Origin: Streptomyces lienomycini
Lineage (GTDB): Bacteria > Actinomycetota > Actinomycetes > Streptomycetales > Streptomycetaceae
Assembly: GCF_027947595.1 (NCBI RefSeq)
Contig: NZ_CP116257.1
Span: forward strand, 806,001 to 870,000
Direction of reading: 5' to 3'
DNA length: 64,000 nucleotides
Below are positions 1 through 9,999 of this stretch, piece after piece. Under the pieces are notes generated by a model. It made no database searches and was not told where the DNA came from. It saw only the letters and a list, made by a program, of their open reading frames with translations. Each line of letters starts with the position of its first letter. Position 1 is the first letter of the stretch. Both the position numbers and the translations under genes were made by a program.

Positions 1-513
1 GACCCGGCGTTCCTGAAGATGATGAGCGAGCTGAAGGTCCCGTACACCGTCTTCCTCACCGACGAGGAGATCAAGGACGACTACGGCTACTTCAAGAAGA
101 TGCAGGCCCAGGGCATCACCCTCAACAACCACACCCTGAGCCACCCCTACCTCCCCGGGCTCTCCTACGAGGACCAGAAGCGGGAGATCTGCGGCATGCA
201 GGACGTGATGGAGAAGCACTACGGCAAGCGCCCCACGCTCTTCCGCCCGCCCTTCGGCAACTACAACCACGACACCCTGCGCGCCGCCAAGTCGTGCGGC
301 ATCGAGTACGCCCCGATCTGGAGCGAGGAGGTGTACGTCGACCACTGGGAGTACCGCGAGTGGGACCAGGACCTGCACCCCGGCGACATCGTCCTCACCC
401 ACTTCCGGGGCACCGACGACTGGGACGGCACCATGACCGACATGGTCCGCCGCTTCCTGGACCGCGTCACCGCCGAGGGGTACGCGGTGGCCCGCCTGGA
501 GGACTACCTGTGA
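1..513 (+). CDS. Polysaccharide deacetylase (NodB-type), 5' end outside the window
   Basis: This is the C-terminal part of a carbohydrate esterase 4 (NodB homology) deacetylase, which removes acetyl groups from cell-wall glycans or chitin-like polymers outside the cell. The reading frame is open from base 1, so the start and motif 1 (TFDDG) lie upstream. Visible motifs are NHTLSH (metal-binding H-x3-H), LFRPPFG (RPPxG) and LHPGDIVLTH near the end (the LxxG/H motif). The stop codon overlaps the GTG of the next gene, so the two homologues are probably co-translated. The specific substrate cannot be told from sequence. Confidence 0.85.
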   Translation, partial: DPAFLKMMSELKVPYTVFLTDEEIKDDYGYFKKMQAQGITLNNHTLSHPYLPGLSYEDQKREICGMQDVMEKHYGKRPTLFRPPFGNYNHDTLRAAKSCGIEYAPIWSEEVYVDHWEYREWDQDLHPGDIVLTHFRGTDDWDGTMTDMVRRFLDRVTAEGYAVARLEDYL

Positions 514-1244
514 GCCGAGGGCGGTTCGGCCCGGCCGGCGCCGCCCTGGCCGCCCTCCTGCTTCCGCTGCTCCCGCTGACCGGCTGCGCCCGTCCCACCG
601 CCCCCGTCGGCCGGGCGGCGGCGGGGGAGCCCGCCCAGGACGCCGACCGGGGCCGGACCCTGCCGCCCGTCGTGGACCACGTCCGCACCACCGACCCGGT
701 CGTCTTCCTCACCTACGACGACAGCGCCGAACGCGCACCCGCCCTCACCGCCCTGATCCGCGCACGCCGGCTTCCGGTCACCCTCTTCCTCACCGACGAC
801 GTCGCGGGACCGGCGTACGCCGAACTGGCCCGGCTGCGCCCGTTCGGCGCGAGCCTGCAGAACCACACCCTCGAACACCGCTCCCTGCGCGGCCTGCCCC
901 GCGCCGGCCAGCGCGCCGAGATCTGCGGCCAGCAGACCAAGCTCAGGTCCCGCTTCGGCGTCCGCGCCCACCTCTTCCGCCCGCCGCACGGCACGTACGA
1001 CACCACGACCCTGCGCGCCGCCGCCGACTGCGGCATCACCGCCGTCGTCCTGTGGCGTGCCACCCTCGACGCCCGCGGCGACCTCGCCTACACCCGCGGC
1101 GAGCACCGCCTGCACCCCGGCGACATCGTGGCCGTCGACCCGGACGACCCGACCGCCGCGAACCTGGCGGCGCGCACGGAACGTCTGCTGAGGACGATCG
1201 AGGAGCAGGGGCTGCGGGTGGGCGACCTGGAAAGCTACCTGTGA
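510..1244 (+). CDS. Polysaccharide deacetylase-like lipoprotein
   Basis: A 244-residue NodB-fold protein, paralogous to the upstream gene and overlapping its stop by 4 bases (GTGA). The GTG at 510 is chosen because it starts directly before a lipoprotein signal: Arg-rich n-region, Ala/Leu core, then the lipobox LTGC, so the mature protein is predicted to be lipidated at that Cys and held outside the membrane. Motif 1 is present as LTYDDS, motif 2 as QNHTLEH, motif 3 as FRPPHG. The end of the domain differs from the neighbour: LHPGDIVAVDP has lost the final His of LHPGDIVLTH, so activity may be altered. Likely a duplicated pair acting on the envelope. Confidence 0.8.
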   Translation: MSRGRFGPAGAALAALLLPLLPLTGCARPTAPVGRAAAGEPAQDADRGRTLPPVVDHVRTTDPVVFLTYDDSAERAPALTALIRARRLPVTLFLTDDVAGPAYAELARLRPFGASLQNHTLEHRSLRGLPRAGQRAEICGQQTKLRSRFGVRAHLFRPPHGTYDTTTLRAAADCGITAVVLWRATLDARGDLAYTRGEHRLHPGDIVAVDPDDPTAANLAARTERLLRTIEEQGLRVGDLESYL

Positions 1245-1247
1245 TCG

Positions 1248-1318
1248 CAGCCCGTCCGGCGTTTGAGGACGAGGCCGTCCAGGCCGAAGCGGGGGCCTGG
1301 GGGCGGCAGCCCCCAGCG
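1248..1318 (+). repeat. Dispersed Streptomyces intergenic repeat with terminator-like hairpin
   Basis: The segment starting CAGCCCGTCCGGCGTTTGAG and ending in a G-rich hairpin matches an element I recognise from many Streptomyces intergenic regions. Its 3' end holds a perfect 8-bp stem, CTGGGGGC (1297-1304) / GCCCCCAG (1309-1316), with loop GGCA. It follows the deacetylase stop directly and probably ends that transcript. The family assignment is from memory. Confidence 0.6.
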
Positions 1319-1390
1319 AGCCCGGCACCGACGCAGGGTGCCTCCACAAACCGGCGTTCACCCGAAATCTCCACCGACGCGCCGCCGGCA

Positions 1391-1417
1391 TTGGCACTCC
1401 GCTTGACCGAGTGCTAA
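1391..1417 (+). promoter_or_regulatory. CIRCE operator 1 (HrcA site)
   Basis: TTGGCACTC-N9-GAGTGCTAA differs from the CIRCE consensus (TTAGCACTC-N9-GAGTGCTAA) at one position. It is the binding site of the heat-shock repressor HrcA. A TTGACC -35 candidate (1403-1408) lies inside the spacer, with TAGTCT (1427-1432, 18-bp spacing) as a -10 candidate, so bound repressor would occlude the promoter of groES-groEL1. Confidence 0.92.
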
Positions 1418-1437
1418 CCACAGTCATAGTCTCGGCT

Positions 1438-1464
1438 CTGGCACTCCCCACTGGAGAGTGCCAA
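1438..1464 (+). promoter_or_regulatory. CIRCE operator 2 (HrcA site)
   Basis: CTGGCACTC-N9-GAGTGCCAA is a second CIRCE copy, 20 bp after the first and about 100 bp before groES. Its two arms are fully complementary over GGCACTC/GAGTGCC. It falls just after the predicted transcription start, so it would be part of the leader as well as a repressor site. Confidence 0.88.
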
Positions 1465-1563
1465 CTACGCGACGGGCAGGTCCGGCACCCGCGACGACGG
1501 ATCCACCTGGTCGCCACCTCAGACAGTTAACCCCGTGAGATCTCCGAAGGGGGAGGTCGGATC

Positions 1564-1872
1564 GTGACGACCACCAGCTCCAAGGTTGCCATCAAGCCGC
1601 TCGAGGACCGCATTGTGGTCCAGCCGCTCGACGCCGAGCAGACCACGGCTTCGGGCCTGGTCATTCCGGACACCGCCAAGGAGAAGCCCCAGGAGGGCGT
1701 CGTCCTGGCCGTGGGCCCGGGCCGCTTCGAGGACGGCAACCGTCTTCCGCTCGACGTCAGCGTCGGCGACGTCGTGCTCTACAGCAAGTACGGCGGCACC
1801 GAGGTGAAGTACAACGGCGAGGAGTACCTCGTCCTCTCGGCCCGCGACGTGCTCGCGATCGTCGAGAAGTAG
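1564..1872 (+). CDS. groES: Co-chaperonin GroES (Cpn10)
   Basis: GroES forms the heptameric lid of the GroEL folding chamber in the cytoplasm. The 102-residue product has the family layout: [14 protein letters not shown] at the start, the mobile loop around [12 protein letters not shown], then the beta-barrel with [20 protein letters not shown] and [11 protein letters not shown] at the end. It starts at GTG 1564 with GGGGAGG about 8 bases upstream. It is the first gene of the CIRCE-controlled operon, and groEL follows after a 143-bp gap. Confidence 0.98.
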   Translation: MTTTSSKVAIKPLEDRIVVQPLDAEQTTASGLVIPDTAKEKPQEGVVLAVGPGRFEDGNRLPLDVSVGDVVLYSKYGGTEVKYNGEEYLVLSARDVLAIVEK

Positions 1873-1982
1873 AAGCAGTTCCCTGCTTCGCTTCGCTTCA
1901 CCGAAGCACCTTGTATTTCTGCTGCGCCCCTGACTCCCGCTACCACCAAGAAGCCGGGCGCCGGGGGCGCAGTGCCGTATAA

Positions 1983-3641
<1,659 letters not shown>

Positions 3642-3661
3642 GCGCTGCGCTGAGCTGAGCC

Positions 3662-3705
3662 GAACGGTGCCCGGTCCCCTGCGGGGGGCCGGGCACCGTT
3701 CTTTT
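3662..3705 (+). terminator. Rho-independent terminator of groES-groEL1
   Basis: Perfect 13-bp stem GAACGGTGCCCGG (3662-3674) / CCGGGCACCGTTC (3689-3701), 14-base loop, followed by TTTT. It lies 20 bases after the groEL1 stop. Confidence 0.92.
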
Positions 3706-3865
3706 CAGGTGCCGGTTCTGGTGCCCGTGCCGGATCGGCTGCCCGTGCCGGCCGGCGTCTGCCCCGTCGGGTTCGTTGCCGGGTGCGGCGCCGTCATGGC
3801 CGGTCGCGCAGTGCCGTCCCGCCCCTGGCGGGGCGATTTCCCCGACGAACCTCAGCGACGAGCCG

Positions 3866-5137
3866 TCACAGCAGCCCGCTCAGCGGCAGTACCCGCTCGG
3901 CGAGCCGCCCCCGCAGCCGCCCGTCGGCGGTGTCCGTCCCCTCCTCCGCGAGCCAGCCGGCGGCGACCAGCAGTCCGACGTGCCCGGCAACGTCATCGGA
4001 CCGCACACCGCAGAACCGGGCGACCTCGTCCAGCGCCAGACCGGCGTCCTCGCCGACGTCCGCGAGGCACCCGTCGGGACGGCTGTGGGCCGCGGTGTAC
4101 ACCGCGAGGAGCCTGGTGGCAGCCCCCGCCTTCTTCTTCCGCAGCTTCCGGTCGCCCACCACCTTCTGCGCCCACCCCGAGAGCCGCGCCCGGGTGACCT
4201 TGCCGAAGAAGAACGGGCGGGGCTGCGTGGGAATCAGCGTGGGCACCGTGATCTGGGTGGGTTCCTCGGGCCGGGACGTCAGCGCGTCGTCGGCGGTGAC
4301 GTCCTCCGGCAGCAGCAGCCAGCCCACGTCGACCAGTTCCTGGAGCACCCGCTCGGCGTCGCCCTGCAACCATCCGCCGAGGTCCTGCCCGGTGACGTTA
4401 CCGATACCGGCGCGTGCGGCCCGCAGGGTGAGCATCAGCACCGTGAGCCGCGCCTCGGCCCCGGGCAGCGGGGATGCGATCCGGAGGTGCTCCAGCACCT
4501 TGCGGGCGTGGACGCCCTGCCCCCGGGTCAGCAACCGCTCGACCACCGGCCCGTCCGGGCCCACCGGGACGCCGAGGCGGTTGGTGTGCATCTCGCGCGT
4601 GGTCCCCGCGGCCGCCGCGGCCCGGTCCGCCTCCTCCCGCAGGGTCTCGTCGCCCGTGGCGTCCGCCCACCGGGCGAAGGCGGCGGCCTTGCGGTCGTGG
4701 AGTTCGGCGAGTGCGGCGAGGTCCGGTTCGGGCCGCCGCTGGTACGCACGGAACGCGTCCCCGAGCTCGGTCAGCTCCACGCGCAGCACCTCGGGCTGGA
4801 GATCCTCCGGCACGATGCGCTGCGCGACCTTCGCCCACTGCCCCGCCTTCCGCGCCTTCCGGGGCTTGGCGGGGACGCCGTCGGGCCCGGGGTGCGGGGT
4901 GGGCCGAGCGCGAGGGACGGAGGCAGCCCGGGCACCGGCGATGCCGGGACGGTGGCCCGGGGCCGGGGCCGGGGCCGGGACCGCCGACGCCGGCCCGCTC
5001 CCACCGCCGGTAGCGTCGGAGAACATCACCGTCCCCCCGCCGGTCACCGCACCACGTCCCGCCTTCACCCTGTCCGTACGCCCCCTGTCGGAACCGTCGA
5101 CGAACAGCTCGTCCCCGTCACCAGTGCCCGCGTTCAC
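3866..5137 (-). CDS. Hypothetical protein, possibly a winged-helix DNA-binding protein
   Basis: 423 residues from GTG 5137, which has GAGGGAGAGG about 10 bases upstream. I do not recognise the family. The first ~105 residues are Gly/Ala/Pro-rich and probably disordered. A basic stretch (KPRKARKAGQW) leads into a helical, charged region, then helices that look like winged-helix folds: AARAGIGNVTGQDLGGWLQG and, near the end, LALDEVARFCGVRSDDVAGH with LVAAGWLAEEG. This two-wHTH look resembles replication or partition-associated regulators, but no catalytic motif is visible. It is convergent with groEL1 and next to a decayed accessory patch, so it could be part of an old element. Confidence 0.7.
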   Translation of the reverse strand: MNAGTGDGDELFVDGSDRGRTDRVKAGRGAVTGGGTVMFSDATGGGSGPASAVPAPAPAPGHRPGIAGARAASVPRARPTPHPGPDGVPAKPRKARKAGQWAKVAQRIVPEDLQPEVLRVELTELGDAFRAYQRRPEPDLAALAELHDRKAAAFARWADATGDETLREEADRAAAAAGTTREMHTNRLGVPVGPDGPVVERLLTRGQGVHARKVLEHLRIASPLPGAEARLTVLMLTLRAARAGIGNVTGQDLGGWLQGDAERVLQELVDVGWLLLPEDVTADDALTSRPEEPTQITVPTLIPTQPRPFFFGKVTRARLSGWAQKVVGDRKLRKKKAGAATRLLAVYTAAHSRPDGCLADVGEDAGLALDEVARFCGVRSDDVAGHVGLLVAAGWLAEEGTDTADGRLRGRLAERVLPLSGLL

Positions 5138-5367
5138 GCGATGCCGCCCTCTCCCTCGCCGAAACCTGCGACCTCCCGCCCGCTGCGGGCGCAGCCACCC
5201 GACGCTAAGTCGAACGGGCACCTCGCCAGGGAGCAGACGGGGGTAGACCACACGTTCGGGTGACGGTCGACTGCGGCGTAGGCGGCATCGTGGCCGACCA
5301 CATCGCACGCACACTGACCGGCCTCGCCGACCCGGTGCAACCGGTGCCCGAGGCGTTGGGCGGACAG

Positions 5368-6100
5368 TCAGCTTGTGTGCAGGGCCAGATAGAGTACGAC
5401 ATAGCTGTGGTGCTCGCGCCCGTGCGGCGAGCGGACGGTTGACACGAGGACCTCGGCGGTGATCCGGCGGTTCGCGTAGGCACTCAGCAGGCTGGTGATT
5501 TCGTGATCCACGCGCGCCGTGATGACGCCCCGGTCGGCCGTCTCGATCTCCACCGTTCCCCGCAGCATGCTGCCGCCGACGAGTCTGCCCGCCAACCGCT
5601 CCGAGTGTTCCTCGGGCTGCGCCGCGCGCAGCGCGTCCCGGCACCGCTGGGCGTTTCTTGAGCCGAGGCGGGAGGCACGCACACCGTTGTACGGCGAACT
5701 CCAGGTCAGACTGACGTCGGTGCCCGAGTCAGCGAGTACCTCTGTCAGGTCTGCGAGACGGTTGAAGACCCGTCCACCCAGGGGCAGCGCTGTTTCGATA
5801 GTCGTGTGTGGGGCGGCTTTCGTCGAGGGCGTGGGCGACAGTGGTGACGGCCTCCTGAAAGTGGGTCAACCACTGTCCAAGTACGGACGACTCCATACGG
5901 TGTTCCCGGACGGCTGCTCCTTCGAGAGCCAGCCGGAGTGACCGACGAGCTTTATCGGCTTCGGCACTACTGGTTTCGTAGCCCGCGGCCTTCAGCAGTT
6001 TGCGCCGTTGTGCCGCAATGAATTCATCTGCCGACCGCACCGGATGACGACCGTCTGCTTTGCCGCGGTTGGCCTGCATCCAGGCCCTCAGGGAAGGCAC
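5368..6100 (-). pseudogene. Frameshifted hypothetical gene
   Basis: Two adjacent minus-strand frames together read as one protein. The upstream frame (GTG at 6100) encodes about 95 plausible residues ending FQEAVTTVAHALDE near 5820. From there the coding character continues in the next frame as TIETALPLGGRVFNRLADLTE and runs to the stop at 5368 through VRASRLGSRNAQRCRDAL and ANRRITAEVLVSTVRSPHG. The frame change needs a one-base insertion (or two-base deletion) around 5805-5825. The family is not known to me. The start may also be lost, since coding quality fades upstream of 6100. Sequencing error is the alternative explanation. Confidence 0.6.
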
Positions 6101-6190
6101 AGGACATATGCGTCCACTCGCATGTTATGGCGCGTACACCAGTCCTTGGTACCCAGATTGTCAAGGTCGTCAACCGTATCGGCGTCCGCC

Positions 6191-6392
6191 TGGGAATGGA
6201 ATGAGCGCTTCCCCTCTCTCGGGCAGTTGCTCGGCGCCTACTTCCACCAGGACTTCTCCTACCTCTACGCGTCCCGCGAAGAGGCTCTGGACGAGTACGT
6301 CGGCGAAGCCGACTCGGAGGACCCTGCCGCCGAGAGGGATGTCCCTGCGGAAGTGGCTCGAATCGATCCGCCGAAGGATCGCCGCACCATAG
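6191..6392 (+). pseudogene. Remnant of a contact-dependent growth inhibition immunity protein (CdiI_2-like)
   Basis: One frame reads ERFPSLGQLLGAYFHQDF followed by YASREEALDEYV, the characteristic N-terminus of small CdiI_2-type immunity proteins. About 60 bases later a different frame gives GMSLRKWLESIRRRIAAP and a stop at 6392, which looks like the usual C-terminus. The middle of the domain is missing and the two pieces are out of frame. No start codon with a ribosome site precedes the first piece. It is a decayed gene beside another broken gene, pointing to an old polymorphic-toxin or accessory insertion. Confidence 0.55.
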
Positions 6393-6682
6393 TGGCCCGT
6401 GCTGTCGTGTCAGCTCTCTGCCTCGCGACCGGCGACGGTCGCCTCCGCGCTCGCTTCCCTCGGCGGATGACCGACGGCAGCGTGGACGCCCGGTTCATGC
6501 TGCCTTGTTCCCAGGGCAGGACGGACCAGGACAGGTGGGGCAGTCCGTCGGCCGGCTCCTTCACAACGACATCGGCCGGATGGTCCGCACGCACAGCAGT
6601 CGGTCCGGAGGGATCGGGCGGGTGTGCGGTCGAGGAGCGACCGTCCTGTGGGCACGGTTGCTCCCCGCGCCGGCCCGCGTCC
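6393..6682. other. 290-bp stretch without a convincing gene
   Basis: Open frames exist on both strands, but their third-position GC is low and none has a recognisable domain or a good ribosome site. It is probably the eroded end of the accessory patch at 5368-6392. Confidence 0.5.
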
Positions 6683-7456
6683 TTACCGCGGCCCGTACTT
6701 CCGCCCCGTCCGCGACGTGATCCCGCCCAGCAGCCCCCGCGGGACCAGCTTCGCCGCGCCCATCAGGGTCTTGTAGCGGGGGTCGGGGATGGACAGGGAC
6801 TTGCCGCGGGAGAGGTCCGCCAGGGCGGCGGTGACGACCTTGTCCGCGTCGAGCCACATCCAGTTCGGGATGTTGTCCGTGCCCATGCCGGCGCGCTGGT
6901 GGAACTCGGTGCGCACGAAGCCGGGGGCGAGGGCCATCAGGCGTACGCCGCTGCCGGCCAGGTCCTTCGCCACGCCCTGGGTGAACTGCACGACCCACGC
7001 CTTGGAGGCGCCGTAGGTGCCGCGCGGGACGAAGGCGGCGACCGAGGCCACGTTGACGACGCCGCCGCGGCCCCGCTCCCGCATCGCCTCCACCGCCGCC
7101 GAGGTCAGCCGGAGCACCGCCTCGCAGTGCACCTTGAGCATGGTCAGCTCGTCGGCCATGGGGACCTCGAGGAAACGGCCCTTGTTGCCGAAGCCGGCGT
7201 TGTTGATCAGCAGGTCGACGGGGTTCCTGCGGTCCCCCAGCCGGGCGGCCACCGCGTCGATGCCGGCGTCCGTCGACAGGTCCGCCGTCAGCACCTCCGC
7301 CTCGATGCCGTGCCGGTCGTGCAGCTCGGTCGCCTGCTCGCGCAGCCGCTCGGTGTCGCGGGCCACCAGCACCAGGTCGTGCCCGTCGGCCGCGAGCCGG
7401 CGCGCGAACGCGGCCCCGAGGCCCGCCGTCGATCCCGTAATCAATGCCGTTGTCAT
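6683..7456 (-). CDS. Short-chain dehydrogenase/reductase
   Basis: A 257-residue classical SDR that binds NAD(P) and oxidises or reduces a carbonyl/alcohol substrate. The dinucleotide motif is TGSTAGLG at residues 7-14, NNAG occurs in the middle, and the catalytic Ser-Tyr-Lys set is visible as NVASVAAF and YGASKAW. The C-terminus (SRTGRKYGPR) is basic. The substrate is unknown. It lies 54 bp downstream of the MOSC gene on the same strand, so both may share a transcript. Confidence 0.88.
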   Translation of the reverse strand: MTTALITGSTAGLGAAFARRLAADGHDLVLVARDTERLREQATELHDRHGIEAEVLTADLSTDAGIDAVAARLGDRRNPVDLLINNAGFGNKGRFLEVPMADELTMLKVHCEAVLRLTSAAVEAMRERGRGGVVNVASVAAFVPRGTYGASKAWVVQFTQGVAKDLAGSGVRLMALAPGFVRTEFHQRAGMGTDNIPNWMWLDADKVVTAALADLSRGKSLSIPDPRYKTLMGAAKLVPRGLLGGITSRTGRKYGPR

Positions 7457-7510
7457 GGCGCAAGGTTAGGGCGCCGGGACACGCCTCCGGACCGGGCAGG
7501 TCCGCTTCGC

Positions 7511-8194
7511 TCAGGCGCCGTACTCCGCCACGTACTTCCGTGCCGTCGCCAGCGCCTCGCCGTGCAGCGCCGCGCCGGCCGCGAGCAGCCGGGGGAGCAG
7601 CTCCCGCTGGGTCGTCACCGCGCGGAACTGCAGGGCCACCGTCACCTCGTGGGCGGGCCGGTGCACGATCCGCACCGCGTCGCCCGCCCGGATCTCGCCG
7701 GGCTCCAGGACACGGAAGTACGCGCCCGACGCGCCCTTCTCCATGAAGCGCTTCACCCAGCGCGGCTCACCCATGTGGCCCTGGAAGGTGCGGCAGGGAA
7801 TGCGTCCGGACGTCACCTCCAGGAGCAGCCGAGGGCCGACCCGCCAGTGCTCGCCGATGAGCGCGCCGGAGAGGTCCAGGCCGGTGGTGGTGAGGTTCTC
7901 GCCGAACGCGCCGTTCGGCAGCGGACGGCCCAGTTCGCGTTCCCAGTCGTCCATGTCCTCGCGCGCCATCGCGTACACCGCCTGGTCCGCGCCGCCGTGG
8001 TGCCGGGTGTCGCACACCGTGTCGCCGGCCAGGCCGCTCGCCCCGAAGCCCGCCGCCCCCGGCACCCCCACCCGCACGGGTCCGTCGGCCGGACGCTTGT
8101 CGATGCCGGTGACCCCCTCGGGCTGGTCCGTGTACGGCACGGCCCGGGCGCGGCCCAGGTTGACGGACAGGAGCTTCGTGGCGGGGTGGTCCAT
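7511..8194 (-). CDS. MOSC-domain protein
   Basis: 227 residues from ATG 8194; an upstream in-frame ATG at 8221 lacks a better ribosome site and would run toward the divergent LysR gene. MOSC domains carry sulfur or act as molybdenum-cofactor-dependent reductases (YiiM type). Typical features are DTVCDTRHHGGADQAVYA, FGENLTTTGLDL and the conserved Cys in GRIPCRTFQGHMG. Divergent from a LysR regulator with an 80-bp gap, the arrangement in which the regulator commonly controls its neighbour. Confidence 0.88.
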   Translation of the reverse strand: MDHPATKLLSVNLGRARAVPYTDQPEGVTGIDKRPADGPVRVGVPGAAGFGASGLAGDTVCDTRHHGGADQAVYAMAREDMDDWERELGRPLPNGAFGENLTTTGLDLSGALIGEHWRVGPRLLLEVTSGRIPCRTFQGHMGEPRWVKRFMEKGASGAYFRVLEPGEIRAGDAVRIVHRPAHEVTVALQFRAVTTQRELLPRLLAAGAALHGEALATARKYVAEYGA

Positions 8195-8274
8195 GGGAGA
8201 ACGGTAGGACACCCTGGTCAAAGCGTCGACGCATTATTCGCGGTCCGGCCAAAGAGTCACTTATCCTCGGAGGT

Positions 8275-9195
8275 GTGATCGAGGCTCGTCATCTCCGCGT
8301 GCTGCGCGCCGTGGCATCGACCGGTTCCTTCTCCGCCGCCGGGCGCGAGCTGGGCTGCACCCAGCCCGCCGTCAGCCAGCAGATGAAGGCGCTGGAGTCC
8401 TCCGTCGGCACCCCCCTGCTCGTGCGCACCGGGCGCGAGATGCGGCTGACCCAGGCCGGCGAGGCGCTGGTGCGGCACGCCGCGGGGATCATCGCCGGGC
8501 TCACGGCCGCCGAGGAGGAGGTCGCCGCGATCGCCGGGCTGCGCGCCGGGCGGGTCCGGCTGGTCTCCTTCCCCAGCGGCAGCTCCACCCTCGTACCGAC
8601 CGCGCTGGCCGCGCTGCGCGCCGCGCACCCCGGCACCCGGGTCTTCCTGGAGGAGGCCGAGCCGCCGAACTCCGTCGAGCTGCTGCGCGAGGGCGACTGC
8701 GACGTGGCGCTCGCCTTCCGCTACGAGGGAGCGGCGGGCGCGGAGGAGTGGGACGACCTCGTGGTACGCCCGCTGCTCACCGACCGGCTGGTGGCGCTGG
8801 TGCCCGAGGCGCACCGGCTCGCCCGTACGGAACCGGACGGGTCCGTGGCCATCGGGGAGCTGGCCAGGGAGGCCTGGATCGCGGGCTGCCCGCGCTGCCG
8901 CGGCCAGCTCGTCGAGGTGTGCGAAGGGGCCGGTTTCACCCCGCGCATCGACTTCGCGACCGACGACTACCCGGCGGTGGTCGGCCTGGTCGGCGCGGGA
9001 CTGGGGGTGGCCGTCCTGCCCCAGCTCGCCGTCGAGTCCGTACGGCCCCGGGGTGTGCGCACGGTCGCGCTGGAGCCGGCCGTACGACGGGAGATCGTGG
9101 CGCTCACCCTCCCCGACCTGGCCCAGGTGCCGGCGGTGGCGGCCACCCTGGACGAGCTGGCCCGGGCGGGCGCGCGCCAGCCCGCGGCACGCTGA
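8275..9195 (+). CDS. LysR-family transcriptional regulator
   Basis: 306 residues from GTG 8275. The N-terminal helix-turn-helix reads LRAVASTGSFSAAGRELG then TQPAVSQQMKALE, the LysR signature. The rest is the two-lobed effector-binding domain (LRAGRVRLVSFPSGSS; VVGLVGAGLGVAVLPQLA). A GGAGG lies only two bases upstream of the GTG, which is close for a ribosome site, so the mRNA may be read almost from its 5' end. Divergent from the MOSC/SDR pair, which are the most likely targets. The effector is unknown. Confidence 0.92.
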   Translation: MIEARHLRVLRAVASTGSFSAAGRELGCTQPAVSQQMKALESSVGTPLLVRTGREMRLTQAGEALVRHAAGIIAGLTAAEEEVAAIAGLRAGRVRLVSFPSGSSTLVPTALAALRAAHPGTRVFLEEAEPPNSVELLREGDCDVALAFRYEGAAGAEEWDDLVVRPLLTDRLVALVPEAHRLARTEPDGSVAIGELAREAWIAGCPRCRGQLVEVCEGAGFTPRIDFATDDYPAVVGLVGAGLGVAVLPQLAVESVRPRGVRTVALEPAVRREIVALTLPDLAQVPAVAATLDELARAGARQPAAR

Positions 9196-9265
9196 TCGCC
9201 TGCACGCGAGCACCCTTCAGTCGGTTCCGCTCCGTCGGTTTCCCATCGGAGAAACGTTCCTTCAG

Positions 9266-9601
9266 TCAGTGGGGCGTGGCCGCGTCCCCGCCGGCCGACG
9301 CCGATGCCGCCGCCACCAGGCGGTTGCGGGCCCGTCCCATCAGCTCTTCCCGCTCGTCCTCGGTCAGCCCGCCCCACACGCCGTACGGCTCGCGCACCGC
9401 CAGCGCGTGCGCCGCGCACTCGGCGCGGACCGGGCACCTCATGCAGACCTCCTTGGCCGAGTTCTCGCGAGCACTCCGCGCCGCACCGCGTTCGCCCTCC
9501 GGATGGAAGAAGAGCGAGCTGTCCACTCCGCGGCACGCAGCCAGGAGCTGCCAGTCCCACAGGTCCGCGTTCGGTCCGGGAAGGCGGGAGAAATCTGCCA
9601 T
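9266..9601 (-). CDS. wblD: WhiB-family iron-sulfur regulator (WblD-like)
   Basis: WhiB-like proteins bind a [4Fe-4S] cluster and act with the principal sigma factor as transcription factors. The 111-residue product has the four cluster ligands Cys23, Cys53, Cys56 and Cys62 (C-x29-C-x2-C-x5-C), then the turn GVWGGLTEDERE and a basic tail (RARNRL). The start is ATG 9601, with GGGG upstream; a longer open frame continues to 9901 but has poor codon bias. The position between groEL1 and bldM/ECF sigma matches wblD of S. coelicolor and whiB3 of M. tuberculosis by gene order. Orthology is inferred from context. Confidence 0.9.
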   Translation of the reverse strand: MADFSRLPGPNADLWDWQLLAACRGVDSSLFFHPEGERGAARSARENSAKEVCMRCPVRAECAAHALAVREPYGVWGGLTEDEREELMGRARNRLVAAASASAGGDAATPH

Positions 9602-9999
9602 TGCGTGACCCCTTGTTGCCGATATGGGTGGACGTGGGAGATGCAGCGGCCCAGCACCCACGACCGTACAACTACCATCTAAGGAGATGAAAATATGACT
9701 CATTGCGAATCTAGCCTCAGACACCAGCAAAGTGGAAGAAAAGCGGCTGAATGGGGCACCGCTTGTGATGAAACGGCGCGGGTCCGACGCGCATGTCTGC
9801 TGCGTGGCCGCCCCCTCACGTAGAGTGCCGAAGACGACACACAGCCCCGTAACTCTTTCGAGTGACCATCGTTGAGAGTGCGGAGGCGGTTGAAGGAACA
9901 AGTGCTCGGGCGGGCGTCCGGGACGGTCGACCGCACAGGTGACGATTTCGTACCAGCCTGGAGGCTCAACGTGACGCGCAAGAGCTGCGGAGGACGGCC
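9602..9999. other. Divergent control region of wblD and bldM
   Basis: About 400 bp between two divergent developmental regulators. AT-richer than its surroundings around 9660-9720. It holds a SigBldN-type promoter (9848-9875), a consensus ribosome site at 9960-9964 and a 10-codon ORF at 9971-10003, listed separately. The wblD leader would be on the minus strand here, but I cannot place its promoter with confidence. Confidence 0.6.
9848..9875 (+). promoter_or_regulatory. SigBldN-type promoter of bldM
   Basis: CGTAAC (9848-9853) and CGTTGA (9870-9875) are separated by 16 bases, an exact match to the published SigBldN consensus CGTAAC-N16-CGTTGA as I recall it. bldM is a known direct BldN target, so the site fits its neighbour. 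Transcription would start near 9882, giving a leader of roughly 120 bases. Confidence 0.85.

Noticed and set aside
3776..5263. Two long plus-strand frames over the 3866-5137 gene
   Set aside because: Composition and start context favour the minus-strand gene; products are Arg/Pro/Ser-rich shadows.
5260..5442. 60-codon ORF between the hypothetical gene and the pseudogene
   Set aside because: No ribosome site, no family, weak codon bias.
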